This document shows, in pieces, positions 26,198-34,780 of a stretch of DNA of 34,780 nucleotides. Each line of letters opens with the position of its first letter. Within the stretch, counting starts at the first letter, position 1. The notes under the pieces are model-generated. The model searched no databases and was not told the DNA's origin. It worked only from the letters and a program-made list of their open reading frames with translations. Source of the DNA: Methanomicrobiales archaeon (GTDB taxonomy: Archaea > Halobacteriota > Methanomicrobia > Methanomicrobiales > Methanospirillaceae); the NCBI GenBank assembly GCA_025358115.1, contig JANYKQ010000029.1, positions 1-34,780 on the forward strand, in the 5' to 3' direction. A program made the position numbers and the translations under genes.

Positions 26198-27015
26198 GAA
26201 ACTGCCTCTTCTTTTTCTGTCAGGATTTTTATGACAATAATCACGGCAAACGAGATGATCACGAGGATCACCGCAAGTGCGAGCGAGGAATCCATGTCAC
26301 CCTGCAGGGCCCCGTAGATGGCAAGCGGCATGGTCTGCGTTTTGCCCTGCAGGTTCCCGGCGAACATGATCGTGGCCCCGAACTCCCCGAGCGCCCGGGC
26401 AAAGGTCATGACTGCCCCGGAAAGGATGCCGGTCATGGCAAGCGGAACGGTGACGGAAAAGAACGTTGTGAGCGGGGAAGCGCCGAGCGTCCGGGCCGCA
26501 TGTTCATATACGCGGTTAATCCCGGCAAAACTCGTCCGGGCCTGCCGGATGTAGAACGGCGAAGCAACAAAGACCTGCGCCATGATCACGGCAATGGTCG
26601 TAAACGCGATATCGATTCCCATCAGATTCAGGTACTGCCCGACAAGTCCCCGCCGCCCAAACGCCATGAGAAGCGCAAGGCCGGCAACCGCCGGGGGGAG
26701 CACAACCGGGAGGTCCGTGATCGTATCGATGATCTTCTTTCCCGGGTACTGGCAGCGGGCGTTGATATACGCGATCGGGGTTCCAAAACCAATTACGATC
26801 CCTGTGCTGATACTGGCAGTGAGGAGGCTTAAAAACAGGGCATCGAGTACCACCGGATCCTGCAATGAAACAAGCAGGAGTGCCGGGGGTACCCGGAGCA
26901 GGAGGGCTCCGAGTGGGATACCAATGAACAGGACCGCTATGATAACGAGAATGGCAACCAGGATACGGAGCGACAGATTTCCCCTCATACAGATCCGTTC
27001 GATCGTTATTGTCAT
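26194..27015 (-). CDS. modB: Molybdate ABC transporter permease
   Basis: A 273-residue inner-membrane permease with about 6 hydrophobic helices. The ModB-type core is seen in TPIAYINARCQYPGKKIIDTITDLPVVLPPAVAGLALLMAFGRRG, and the ABC-coupling EAA loop in YEHAARTLGASPLTTFFSVTVPLA. Followed by RALGEFGATIMFAGN, which is characteristic of molybdate/sulfate permeases. It lies 49 bp downstream of modA and overlaps modC by 4 bp. Confidence 0.92.
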   Translation of the reverse strand: MTITIERICMRGNLSLRILVAILVIIAVLFIGIPLGALLLRVPPALLLVSLQDPVVLDALFLSLLTASISTGIVIGFGTPIAYINARCQYPGKKIIDTITDLPVVLPPAVAGLALLMAFGRRGLVGQYLNLMGIDIAFTTIAVIMAQVFVASPFYIRQARTSFAGINRVYEHAARTLGASPLTTFFSVTVPLAMTGILSGAVMTFARALGEFGATIMFAGNLQGKTQTMPLAIYGALQGDMDSSLALAVILVIISFAVIIVIKILTEKEEAVS

Positions 27016-27064
27016 GTGAGTCCTGTTCCTTTTTTGTGCAGTTCCCGTGGAGTTCCGGTCCGGT

Positions 27065-27934
27065 TCAGCGGTCTGCCGGGACGAACCCGTACCGGGTTAA
27101 GATCGCGTTTCCCTCCGTTGAGGTGATAAACTGTGCAAACGCGGCTGCCTGATCTTTTGCCTTTGACTCCTGAACAATCCCCAGCGGGTAAACCGCGATA
27201 ACATTATATCGGTCCGGGATCGGGAGCAGGGTAACCAGCGCTTTGTCTCCCTCACTCACATCGGATGCGTACGCAATCCCTGCATCCGCTTCACCAACCC
27301 GGAGCTTTGCAACGAGCGCCGTTACTGCGGGATCCTCAGAGACCACATTTTTCATAACGGCATTACGGTATGCCGGCCCATAATCTGTATCATTAGCCAT
27401 TTTTCCGAGTACCTGCCGGGTATAATCCCCAAAGGGGACTTCCTTTGTCCCCATCACGAGCCGGATACCCGGTGTTGCGAGGTCCGAAAGGCCGGTAATA
27501 TTTACCCGGTTGTCTTTCGGAACGAGGACTGCAAGCTTGTTTTTCGTAAAAACCTTAACGGAATTGTTAACGATCAGTCCCTCGCCTTGCAGGGCCGTCA
27601 TATGTTTTGTGTTTGCAGACAGGAACAGGTCAGCATGCGCCCCCTGTTCGATCTGCGTACGAAGTGCCTGAGATCCGTCGAAGTTCAGGATGATCTTTGT
27701 ATCCGGGTGCCCCGCTGCGTAAGCTTTGGCGATATCCGTCATTGCCCCTGAAAGCGATGCTGCGGCAAATACCGTCAGTTCTTTTTTTTCTGGGAAGGGT
27801 GCAGGTCCAGCGGAGGTGCATCCCGCGACAAGGAGCAGGGCAAGGATCATAATCCATGCCGCAAGTGAGATACTATGATTTCCTGGTGTCACGAGGTTCC
27901 GCCTTTTGTTGTATCTTTTTTTTTGGAAATTCAC
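27065..27934 (-). CDS. modA: Molybdate-binding lipoprotein
   Basis: Periplasm-facing solute receptor of the Mod system. A lipoprotein signal peptide ends LLLVAGC. The mature domain shows ModA features: LTVFAAASLSGAMTDIAKAY, NFDGSQALRTQIEQGAHADLFLSA, a glycine-rich hinge, and DAGIAYASDV near the C-terminus. The start is uncertain. I prefer GTG 27934, which gives a basic n-region (QKKRYNKRR) and lies 8 bp after the preceding stop. GTG 27892 has a better AGGCGG ribosome site but no basic n-region. The ATG at 27988 would overlap the AnfO-like gene. Confidence 0.88.
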   Translation of the reverse strand: MNFQKKRYNKRRNLVTPGNHSISLAAWIMILALLLVAGCTSAGPAPFPEKKELTVFAAASLSGAMTDIAKAYAAGHPDTKIILNFDGSQALRTQIEQGAHADLFLSANTKHMTALQGEGLIVNNSVKVFTKNKLAVLVPKDNRVNITGLSDLATPGIRLVMGTKEVPFGDYTRQVLGKMANDTDYGPAYRNAVMKNVVSEDPAVTALVAKLRVGEADAGIAYASDVSEGDKALVTLLPIPDRYNVIAVYPLGIVQESKAKDQAAAFAQFITSTEGNAILTRYGFVPADR

Positions 27935-27942
27935 ATTCCCAC

Positions 27943-28602
27943 TCAGCAACCACAGGATCCCGAGGTCTTCGTCAACCGGACACTGCACTCATTGGGCCCG
28001 AGTTTTTCCGAACGCAGGGAAAAACCCCGGCACTCTGCATCCATCTCGATCCATGGCGGCACATGGTCGCATATGATCTCCAGTTCCCGGAACTGTCCCT
28101 CCCGGATGAACTGCTGGAGCACCTGCTTGCTGCTGAGGGCCGGGGATCTTCCCTGAATCTCCTTGATCGAGATGAAGAAACTGCCCGGCGCACGCTCGGC
28201 CGGTGCCGGAATTCCGGTAACTGCGACAGCTTCTGCTGCTACCCGCTCCTTCTCTTCATCTTCTAGGATAATTGCCAGGAAGTCCGCGGGTTTGCCCGAG
28301 ATCTCCCAGACACTGAACCCGGCTTTCTCCAGCTCAAAGTACAGGGCACCGCTTGCCGATCGTGCAACAAAGATCTTGCAACCGTTGAGGAACCCTATGA
28401 GTTCCGCCATCTTCGCCCGCAGCTCTTTGAGCCCCTTGTCCTGGTCAAGGGCAAATGCCATCTCCCGTACCGGCTCAAAGGAGCAGCCCTGTCGCTGGTA
28501 CACGACAACCGTCCCCGGTTCTGAAAGGGTGCTGCTGCACCCGTCTCTGCCAAGGATGGCGGCAATCTCCGGTCCCATCCTTCCCTCTCGTTTCTGGCAC
28601 AT
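27943..28602 (-). CDS. AnfO-like nitrogenase accessory protein
   Basis: 219 residues resembling the AnfO family first linked to the Fe-only nitrogenase. Recognisable parts: a beta-rich N-terminus (TLSEPGTVVVYQRQ, then FEPVREMAF), LRAKMAELIGFLNGCKIFVARSASG, FELEKAGFSVWEISG, and a C-terminal domain SSKQVLQQFIREGQFRELEIICDHVPPW ending in a Cys-rich GSCGC tail. The biochemical role of AnfO is not settled. Here it sits in a Mo-nitrogenase operon, between the ferredoxin and the molybdate transporter, where nifX is found in Methanococcus. ATG 28578 (MGPEIAAIL) is an alternative start and may align better with the family. Confidence 0.72.
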   Translation of the reverse strand: MCQKREGRMGPEIAAILGRDGCSSTLSEPGTVVVYQRQGCSFEPVREMAFALDQDKGLKELRAKMAELIGFLNGCKIFVARSASGALYFELEKAGFSVWEISGKPADFLAIILEDEEKERVAAEAVAVTGIPAPAERAPGSFFISIKEIQGRSPALSSKQVLQQFIREGQFRELEIICDHVPPWIEMDAECRGFSLRSEKLGPNECSVRLTKTSGSCGC

Positions 28603-28606
28603 GGAA

Positions 28607-28915
28607 CTAGATCACCAGTCTTTCGACTACGGCGCCTCCTTCGATATGGCTTTCAAGGATCTCTTCGACATCTGCCAGTGTGACCGACCCGTACCAGACA
28701 TTTTCGGGATACACCACGACAATGGGTCCCTTCTCGCAGATGCCGAAGCACCCGGTATTGGAGAGGAAGACATCGCCACCGATGCCCCGTTCCTCGATCC
28801 CTTCCATGAATTTCATCATGACATCGACTCCTTCCTTTGAGTGACAGAAGCCTTTCTGCTGGCCGTTGGGCCGTGAGCTTGAACAGACAAAAATATGGTG
28901 TGTTGGTTTTTGCAT
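28607..28915 (-). CDS. Thioredoxin-like [2Fe-2S] ferredoxin
   Basis: 102 residues from the ATG at 28915, which follows the nifN stop codon by one base (TGAGATG). Cysteines C11 and C24 (C-x12-C) near the N-terminus and C56 and C60 (C-x3-C, NTGCFGIC) match the thioredoxin-like [2Fe-2S] ferredoxins. HIFVCSS, GQQKGFC and the GPIVVVYPENVWYG segment are typical. In nif operons such proteins are thought to donate electrons or protect nitrogenase against oxygen; which applies here is not known. Confidence 0.88.
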   Translation of the reverse strand: MQKPTHHIFVCSSSRPNGQQKGFCHSKEGVDVMMKFMEGIEERGIGGDVFLSNTGCFGICEKGPIVVVYPENVWYGSVTLADVEEILESHIEGGAVVERLVI

Positions 28916-28916
28916 C

Positions 28917-30296
28917 TCAGGCACCTTCCCGGATACCCATCTCTTCTTTCCGCAGTTCGCGGTACGATTCGTATTTGGTCTCCAGCAGTGCGTTGGTGAA
29001 CCGGTCAAGGAATGCTAAAGTTCCCGTGTACCCGGCCGACAACACCCGCTGCCCCCCGGTCCGGTCATGGATGGGAAATCCCACCCGGATGACCGGGATG
29101 CCCCGGCGTTCGGTGAGGAATTTCCCCCCGGAGTGGCCGATAGCAATGTTTGCTTCAGCCTTGAAACCTGCCTCATCAATTGCGGCGAAGTCGGTCTCCT
29201 CAAGGATAACCGGCCGCTCGTCCGCATCGGCAAGGAACGTTGCCAGCAGCCCGGTGAGCCGGCTGCTCTTTGTTCCGCTTGCAATGACAACCGGGACGGC
29301 ACCATTCTCCACGCAGATGCTGGAGAATGCGTACACGAGTTCGGGCTCGCCGTACACGATCGGTCGTCCGTCCGCGTTGAACTTGTGGGAGTCCGCCATG
29401 CCGTCCAGCAGCCAGCCCCGTTCCCGTTCAAGAATGTCGGGCAGTGACCGGCCGCTCAGTTTTTCCAGGGTTTCGACAAGGCGGTCCATGTTCTGCAGGC
29501 CAATGGGCAGGGGCAGGTTGTGCAGTGGCACACCGTACTCCTGTTCGAGAAGCAGGCCGGGTGACAGATTGTCGGGGCAGGTGACGCCGAACTGGATGGT
29601 GGCTCTCGCTCCGGACATGCGGGCGATGTCCTCTGTTTTTGTCCCGCCGGGGGGAATTTTCTGGTACCGGCCTCCGTACGGGCGGTCGAGGGTCATCGAA
29701 TAATCCGGCAGCATCGTATACTCAAGCCCGAAGAGCCCGAGGATACGTTTGATCTCCCGGATATCCGCCGGGCTGATATGGGGGATGATCACGTTGATCC
29801 CCTGGTGCCGTTCGGTTGGTTGTGCATAGTACGCAACCAGTTGCCGGCTTGCAGCCCAGAATCCTTCCGTCTGCGTCCCGCTGTAACTCGGGGTGGCTAC
29901 CGGAATGATATCGACTGCTGTGATGCCCCGGTTCTGCCGGTAGGTCGCGACCAGCCGTTCGAGATCTTCTCCCATGGTTTCGGTCAGGCAGGTTGTCAGG
30001 ACGCCGATGACTTTTGGTGCGTAGACCCGGATGACATTGTCAAGCGCCTTGTGCAGGTTTGCCTCCCCGCCATAGATGGCCTGTTTCTCATTGAGGGCGG
30101 AGGATGCGATATCCACCGGTTCATTGTAATGCTCGACATTGGTCAGGCGCATGTAGGTGCTGCATCCCTGCGAGCCGTGCACGAGGACCATCGCGTTCTC
30201 TACTCCTTTGAAGACAACGACCCCGCCCAGCGGCATGCACTGCTGGCACTGGTTCTCGTTCACCTGTTTTACTTTTTGCGTGGCAACAGTTTCCAT
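28917..30296 (-). CDS. nifN: Nitrogenase cofactor scaffold subunit NifN
   Basis: With NifE it forms the scaffold on which the iron-molybdenum cofactor precursor matures. About 459 residues. Early cysteines C17, C20 and C45 (NQCQQCMPLGG, HGSQGCSTY) and LTTCLTETMGED follow the NifK-like pattern; the remainder matches the NifN branch, for example IIPVATPSYSGTQTEGFWAA and ILEETDFAAIDEAGFKAEANIAIGHSGG. ATG 30296 lies 8 nt after AGGAGG; ATG 30302, which overlaps the nifE stop as ATGA, is too close to that site but possible. The ferredoxin gene follows with one base between. Confidence 0.9.
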   Translation of the reverse strand: METVATQKVKQVNENQCQQCMPLGGVVVFKGVENAMVLVHGSQGCSTYMRLTNVEHYNEPVDIASSALNEKQAIYGGEANLHKALDNVIRVYAPKVIGVLTTCLTETMGEDLERLVATYRQNRGITAVDIIPVATPSYSGTQTEGFWAASRQLVAYYAQPTERHQGINVIIPHISPADIREIKRILGLFGLEYTMLPDYSMTLDRPYGGRYQKIPPGGTKTEDIARMSGARATIQFGVTCPDNLSPGLLLEQEYGVPLHNLPLPIGLQNMDRLVETLEKLSGRSLPDILERERGWLLDGMADSHKFNADGRPIVYGEPELVYAFSSICVENGAVPVVIASGTKSSRLTGLLATFLADADERPVILEETDFAAIDEAGFKAEANIAIGHSGGKFLTERRGIPVIRVGFPIHDRTGGQRVLSAGYTGTLAFLDRFTNALLETKYESYRELRKEEMGIREGA

Positions 30297-30298
30297 GC

Positions 30299-31678
30299 TC
30301 ATACCCTCCTGCCTGCTGCTTTTAACTGGTTCCAGACCGGCGTACACGTGGTGACATACACCTCGCGCGCAAACCGGACTGCCCCGTCGAATCCGGCCAG
30401 CCCGTCTTTCCGGTCATGGTTGTGGTCGACAAACCCGATGCCGAGTTTGTAGGCAAGGACCCGCTCCTTGACGCCGCCGGCCATCACATCGACATTCTTT
30501 TCCAGCAGGAATTTTTCGAGTTCGGCAGGGTTTGCATCATCGATGATGATCGTGCCCGGGTCGAGCAGGGTGCTCAGGTTGTCATACTCCTCTTTCTTCC
30601 CGGTCTGGGTGCCGGTGAGCACGATCTCCATGCCGAGTTCCTTGAGCTGGCGGATGATGGCAACAGCTTTGAAGGCCCCGCCCACGTAGATAGCAGCCCG
30701 TTTGCCGGCCAGTTTTTTCCGGTATTTCTGGAGGACCGGTTGTATCCGGGCCTGTTCGCGCTCGATGAGTGTTTCGGTCCTTCGGATCATCTCCGGATCT
30801 CCGTAGAACTGTGCGATCTTCCGCAGGCTTTCTGCTGTATTGGCAGCACCAAAGAAGTTTACATCCAGGTAGGAGGTGCCGAACTCCTGTTCAAGGCTCA
30901 TCGCCACCCAGTGCATGGAGCCGGTACACTGCACGAGATTCAGGCAGGCGCCCGGCGCCTGTTTAAGCGCTGCAACGGTCGAATCCCCGGTGAACGCGAC
31001 ATTGATCTCAATGCCGATCTCCCGGAGGTACCGCTCGACTACCCATTTTTCGCCGCCGAGATTGTACTCCCCCAGGAAATTGAGTTTCCGGGTTTTTTCT
31101 ACCGTCTCTCCCTCACGGGGTTTGATCAGCTGCATCAGGGCAATGGCTGCCGCCCGGTACCCGACCACCTTGTTGCCGGAGAGAAAACCGCTGGACTCGA
31201 CCGGGATCACATCGGTGGCATGTCGCTCGGATGCTGCTTTACAGACCGCGATGATGTCGTCGCCGATCATGCCCGAGACGCAGGTCGAGTACACGAAGAT
31301 TGCCGGGGGATGGTACTTGCCCACGATCTCGTCAATACAGGTGGCGAGTTTCTTCTCCCCGCCAAAGACCACGTCCCGCTCTTTCATGTCGGTCGAGAAG
31401 CTGTTCCGGTACATCTCGGAACCGCTGGAGAGGCTCCCCCGGATGTCCCATGTGTACGTGGCACACCCGATGGGGCCGTGGACAAGATGGGCTGCATCGG
31501 TGACCGGGTTTAAGACCACCCGGGCACCGCAGAAGACGCAGGCCCGCTGGCTGACGGAGCCGGCCAGGCTGTCGTCAGCACAGTGGATACTGCTCTTGCT
31601 CTTTCCCGTGGTCAGGATGAAGTTCTGGCGTTCGCTGATACATGCCGATCCTTCGGCGGTTACTGAGCTGGTATCCAT
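30299..31678 (-). CDS. nifE: Nitrogenase cofactor scaffold subunit NifE
   Basis: A 459-residue partner of NifN. Cluster-ligand cysteines C47 (QRACVFCGA), C72 (GPIGCATYTWDIRG) and C133 (VYSTCVSGMIGDD) have the spacing of the NifE family, close to that of NifD. LNFLGEYNLGGEKWVVERYLREIG and FTGDSTVAALKQAPGACLNLVQC mark it as a NifD/NifE paralogue. The FeMo-cofactor-ligating histidine region of NifD is replaced by GFVDHNHDRKDGLAGFDGAVRFAREV, ending TTCTPVWNQLK. GGAGGTG precedes the start; nifK ends 23 bp upstream. Confidence 0.93.
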   Translation of the reverse strand: MDTSSVTAEGSACISERQNFILTTGKSKSSIHCADDSLAGSVSQRACVFCGARVVLNPVTDAAHLVHGPIGCATYTWDIRGSLSSGSEMYRNSFSTDMKERDVVFGGEKKLATCIDEIVGKYHPPAIFVYSTCVSGMIGDDIIAVCKAASERHATDVIPVESSGFLSGNKVVGYRAAAIALMQLIKPREGETVEKTRKLNFLGEYNLGGEKWVVERYLREIGIEINVAFTGDSTVAALKQAPGACLNLVQCTGSMHWVAMSLEQEFGTSYLDVNFFGAANTAESLRKIAQFYGDPEMIRRTETLIEREQARIQPVLQKYRKKLAGKRAAIYVGGAFKAVAIIRQLKELGMEIVLTGTQTGKKEEYDNLSTLLDPGTIIIDDANPAELEKFLLEKNVDVMAGGVKERVLAYKLGIGFVDHNHDRKDGLAGFDGAVRFAREVYVTTCTPVWNQLKAAGRRV

Positions 31679-31701
31679 GTTTCACCTCCGGGCATTACCC
31701 G

Positions 31702-33069
31702 TTATAACACAAGTTCGAAATCTTCATCCAGGCAGTCGCGGTCCCGGCGTTCCAGGAGGGCATTGCTGATCTGTTCGATCAGGCGCAGGCATCCCCGGTA
31801 GCCTACCACCGGCATGAGCGGGTGGACGGCCCGGTCCAGGATCGGGAATCCGAAGCGGACGAACGGGACATCCTCGGCACGGGCAATGTACTTCCCGTAC
31901 GAGGTGCCGATCAGGAGATCAACCGGGGCTTCTTTGATCCACTGCTGAAGTTCGAAGAGGTCACCTTCCGCTTTTACTCTTGAACCGGTAATTCCTGCCT
32001 CTTCGAGCATCTTCCTTATCTCTGCTTCAAAGGCTTTGCCGGGCGTGCCCGTGAGGACATACACCGGGATCATGCCCATTGCGAGCAGGAACTCGGTGAG
32101 CGCGATGACGTGGTCGGGGTCGCCGAATACGGCCACACGTTTTCCCTGGTAATGGAAGTGCGTGTCAATCAGGGTATCGACGACCTGACCGCGTTCGAGC
32201 GTGAGGGACGCGGGGATCTCAACGCCGAACCAGTCTTTCACTGCCATGATGAAATCGTCCGTTGCTTTGATGCCGATGGGCAGTTTTAACGGAATGCCGG
32301 TGACACCGCATTTGTCCTGCAGCACTTCGGCCGCATCGTGCGAGGCGAAGGAGCCGAGTGCGAGCGTGACTTCCGAGTTGCCGGCATCGCGGATCTCGGC
32401 AACTGTGGCCCCGCCATCCGGATACATCTGGTATTTGCTGGTCAGGGGGGTGTCGAGCACATTGGACGTGTCCGGGAACATGATCATGTTGACGCCAAGC
32501 GCATCCACGATCCGGCGGATCTCCCGCATGTCGCCGGGATTGACAAAGCCCGGCAGGACGTTCATCTGCGATTTCTTTGTGGCTCCGTCAGACTGGGCGA
32601 GATACGAGACCATGGCTTTGCACATGCCGGAGAACCCGGTGATGTGGGAGCCATGGTAGCTCGGGGTGTTGACGTGAATGACTGATTTTCCTTCCGGGAT
32701 ATCTGCGGTTTTGATGATATTGGGGAGATCGTCTCCGATAGTCTCGCTCAGGCAGGTGGTATGGACCGCCATGATCTCGGGATTGTAGATTGCAAAGACG
32801 TTCTTGATGGACGTCTTTAGGTTTGCAGCCCCGCCAAAGACCGAGGCGCCTTCGGTAAAGGAACTCGATGACGCGAGCACCGGGTCCCGGAAATGCCGGG
32901 TGAGGTGCATGCGGTGGTACGCACAGCAGCCCTGCGAGCCGTGGCTGTGAGGCAGGCAGCCATGAATGCCGAGCGCGGCATACATGGCGCCGAGCGGTTG
33001 GCAGGTTTTTGCCGGGTTGATCTTCCCGGTCGTGTGTTCAACCGGGGTTTCCGGTATGCATTCAAGCAT
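31702..33069 (-). CDS. nifK: Nitrogenase molybdenum-iron protein beta chain
   Basis: Forms the MoFe protein with NifD and shares the P-cluster. From the ATG at 33069, P-cluster cysteines are C23 (KTCQPLGAMYAALG), C48 (HGSQGCCAYHR) and C106 (HTTCLSETIGDD), with spacings of 25 and 58 residues identical to those of Azotobacter NifK. The length of 455 is shorter than Azotobacter, as expected for the archaeal and clostridial type without the N-terminal extension. ATG 33069 overlaps the end of nifD by 8 bp and has GGAG about 9 nt before it; GTG 33078 would have no ribosome site. Confidence 0.95.
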   Translation of the reverse strand: MLECIPETPVEHTTGKINPAKTCQPLGAMYAALGIHGCLPHSHGSQGCCAYHRMHLTRHFRDPVLASSSSFTEGASVFGGAANLKTSIKNVFAIYNPEIMAVHTTCLSETIGDDLPNIIKTADIPEGKSVIHVNTPSYHGSHITGFSGMCKAMVSYLAQSDGATKKSQMNVLPGFVNPGDMREIRRIVDALGVNMIMFPDTSNVLDTPLTSKYQMYPDGGATVAEIRDAGNSEVTLALGSFASHDAAEVLQDKCGVTGIPLKLPIGIKATDDFIMAVKDWFGVEIPASLTLERGQVVDTLIDTHFHYQGKRVAVFGDPDHVIALTEFLLAMGMIPVYVLTGTPGKAFEAEIRKMLEEAGITGSRVKAEGDLFELQQWIKEAPVDLLIGTSYGKYIARAEDVPFVRFGFPILDRAVHPLMPVVGYRGCLRLIEQISNALLERRDRDCLDEDFELVL

Positions 33070-34687
33070 GGGTTTCACTCCGTGGTTCTTCTGTGGTCTC
33101 CCAGGGGGGAGTGATCAGTTTCCATGCGGGGGGGGTCAGGGCGTTGACCACGTCCCGGGCAAAGTTCAGCGCACCATTGTAGCCAGCGTATGGGCCGCTG
33201 TAATCGTAGGCATGCAGCTGTTTGGAAGCAACGCCCATCTTGTGGACAATGTACTTGTCCCTGACTCCCGAGAGGAACAGGTCGGGTTTTGCCGTCCGGA
33301 TCAATACCTCGACTTCGTGGTGGTTGGCGTCGTCGATGATGACCTGCCCGTCTTTCATGTTCGGATAGATGCCCTCGTAGTAGTTGAGCGGCACTGCTTT
33401 TTTGAGTTCATCGAACTTCTCTTTGGACATATTCAGGTGGACATGGGCTTCCCGGTACATTTTTTCATCGGCCACGAGATGCAGCTCGGGAATATTTTTC
33501 GAGTCCGCATCGCTTTTAATCGTGGGAATGACCTGGCGGCCTTCGTAGTCGTCCCGGTGGGCGAACTCGTAGCCGGCAATGATCATCTCCATGCCGAGGT
33601 CGCGGAGCAGGTACTGGTAGTGGTGGCTTCGTGAGCCGCCGACGATCGCAAACGCGGTCTTGCCTTTGAGCATCTTGCTGTACTGCTCAAGGACCGGTGC
33701 TATCCGTGCGGTCTCCCGCTCGATGACCACTTCAGTCTGTTTCACGAGTTCCTCTTCCCCGAAACACTGTGCCATCTGGCGCAGTGACTGGCTCGTGGAG
33801 TCTATCCCGATGAAGTTGACTTTCAGCCATGGCGTCCCGTATTTCGTCTCCATCATCTCGGCGATGTAGTTGATCGAGCGGTGGCACTGCACGAGGTTGA
33901 GGTCTGCGAGGTGCAGGTTTTTGATGTCAAGGTAACTGGAGTCCCCGGTCAACACGCAGTTGACCGTGTATCCGATCTCTTTTAAGATCCGTTCCAGTTC
34001 CCACCCGTCGCCTCCGATGTTGTACTCCCCGAGCAGGTTGATGACATGTTTCCCGATTTTCCTTTCAGTGCCGGTACCAATAACTTTCTCCATCAGGTTG
34101 TTGTTCGCGATATGGTGTCCTGCCGACTGGCTGACTCCTTTGTAACCCTCGCAGTTGTACGCGAGCACCTGGATCCCGTGGCGTTCTTCGGCGGCTTTTG
34201 CCACTGCGTTGATATCATCGCCGATAAGCCCCACCGGGCAGGTGGCGCAGATGTTGATCCCACGGGGGTGGAATGCTGCCACAACCTCGTCGATCATCCT
34301 GGCAAGTTTCTTCTCTCCGCCAAAGACGATGTCGGGTTCCTGCATGTCGGTGATGAAGCAAAGCTGGGTGAAGATCTTGTCTTTTGGGGTGGTGTCGTCA
34401 GCCCTGGCTTTGTTGCGCCGGGTTCCCCAGCTGTAGTACCCGCATCCGACCGGGCCGTGGGTGATGGTGATCATGTCCTTGATTGGGCCGACTACCACAC
34501 CTTTGCACCCGGCATATGCACAGCCCCGCTGCGATATGATGCCGGGAATCGTCCGGGTGTTCGCCTCGATCTGCGGACAGCATGCAGCCGCCTCATCTTT
34601 TACCACGAGATGCTTCTTCCGGTTTTTCTTTACCAGGTCCGGGTAGGGTACGAGCATCGCCTCTAGTGTGCTATCAATTTCTGCCAT
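33062..34687 (-). CDS. nifD: Nitrogenase molybdenum-iron protein alpha chain
   Basis: Carries the FeMo cofactor where N2 is reduced. 541 residues. P-cluster cysteines C56, C82 and C147, cofactor ligands C268 (LVQCHRSINYIAEMMETKYG) and H492 (HAYDYSGPYAGYNGA). Intervals between the first four match Azotobacter NifD (62, 88, 154, 275) almost exactly. A segment at about 392-447, rich in charged and histidine residues, is the insertion seen in Clostridium-type NifD. These point to the Mo enzyme of the methanogen/clostridial group. A strong AAGGAGG precedes the ATG. Confidence 0.96.
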   Translation of the reverse strand: MAEIDSTLEAMLVPYPDLVKKNRKKHLVVKDEAAACCPQIEANTRTIPGIISQRGCAYAGCKGVVVGPIKDMITITHGPVGCGYYSWGTRRNKARADDTTPKDKIFTQLCFITDMQEPDIVFGGEKKLARMIDEVVAAFHPRGINICATCPVGLIGDDINAVAKAAEERHGIQVLAYNCEGYKGVSQSAGHHIANNNLMEKVIGTGTERKIGKHVINLLGEYNIGGDGWELERILKEIGYTVNCVLTGDSSYLDIKNLHLADLNLVQCHRSINYIAEMMETKYGTPWLKVNFIGIDSTSQSLRQMAQCFGEEELVKQTEVVIERETARIAPVLEQYSKMLKGKTAFAIVGGSRSHHYQYLLRDLGMEMIIAGYEFAHRDDYEGRQVIPTIKSDADSKNIPELHLVADEKMYREAHVHLNMSKEKFDELKKAVPLNYYEGIYPNMKDGQVIIDDANHHEVEVLIRTAKPDLFLSGVRDKYIVHKMGVASKQLHAYDYSGPYAGYNGALNFARDVVNALTPPAWKLITPPWETTEEPRSETHA

Positions 34688-34706
34688 TTTTTATGTGCCT
34701 CCTTCC

Positions 34707-34780
34707 TTACCAGATTGCTGCATCTCCTGCTTCACCGGTGCGCACGCGGACTGCATCGGATACCGGCAGGACAAAGATGG
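34707..34780 (-). CDS. nifI2: PII-like nitrogenase regulator NifI2, 3' end only
   Basis: The last 23 codons of an ORF that enters from the right edge. They read IFVLPVSDAVRVRTGEAGD and end AAIW, the C-terminal strand of a PII protein and similar to [16 protein letters not shown] in GlnK of this window. Directly upstream of nifD this position is held in methanogens by nifI2, which with NifI1 inhibits nitrogenase when ammonium appears. The stop lies 19 bp before the nifD start. Confidence 0.85.
   Translation of the reverse strand, partial: IFVLPVSDAVRVRTGEAGDAAIW

Overview
The window reads as a methanogenic archaeon of the Methanomicrobiales, with a Methanoregula-like host as the most economical guess. 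Supporting signs are a methanofuran biosynthesis gene (mfnB), an FrhB-type coenzyme F420 protein, an archaeal CCA-adding enzyme and RNA cyclic phosphodiesterase pair, a split archaeal glutamate synthase, TATA-box promoters often about 30 bp before the start codon, and a nif operon carrying PII-type nifI. The order and genus are inferred; no 16S rRNA or mcr gene is present.

Left part (1-15,089), mostly housekeeping. The 3' end of mfnB is followed by guaB. A coupled unit on the + strand then holds a 30-codon leader ORF, a PLP-dependent Orn/Lys/Arg decarboxylase and a GadC-like antiporter, with a small membrane protein after them. Next come a membrane-anchored CAP-domain protein and a winged-helix regulator overlapping an Hsp20-like gene. 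On the - strand lie two tandem paralogous surface proteins with different membrane anchors, then anaerobic ribonucleotide reductase (nrdD) with its glutaredoxin-like partner. A thpR-cca pair closes this part.

Right part (15,508-34,780), a nitrogen-assimilation island. A four-gene operon for split glutamate synthase (gltB1-gltB2-gltB3 plus an FrhB-like electron-input protein) runs divergently from glnA, followed by amtB-glnK. After a small unknown protein and a nuclease-like protein comes a long - strand operon read from the right edge: nifI2 (partial), nifD, nifK, nifE, nifN, a [2Fe-2S] ferredoxin, an AnfO-like protein, modA, modB, modC. Ammonium is imported by AmtB and fixed by GlnA, the glutamate synthase regenerates glutamate, PII proteins sense nitrogen status, and the nif-mod operon makes Mo-nitrogenase, its cofactor scaffold and its molybdate transporter.

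Less expected signals: three perfect GGAA-N6-TTCC palindromes, the operator form known for the archaeal nitrogen repressor NrpR, sit just after TATA boxes of glnA, amtB-glnK and an unknown 119-residue protein, making that protein a candidate new member of the nitrogen regulon. A roughly 265-bp non-coding element occurs twice in opposite orientation (about 15,094-15,365 and 25,060-25,331), each time between convergent genes. NrdD ends without its usual Cys-rich and glycyl-radical C-terminus. The amtB leader contains mutually exclusive hairpins and a 44-codon ORF.
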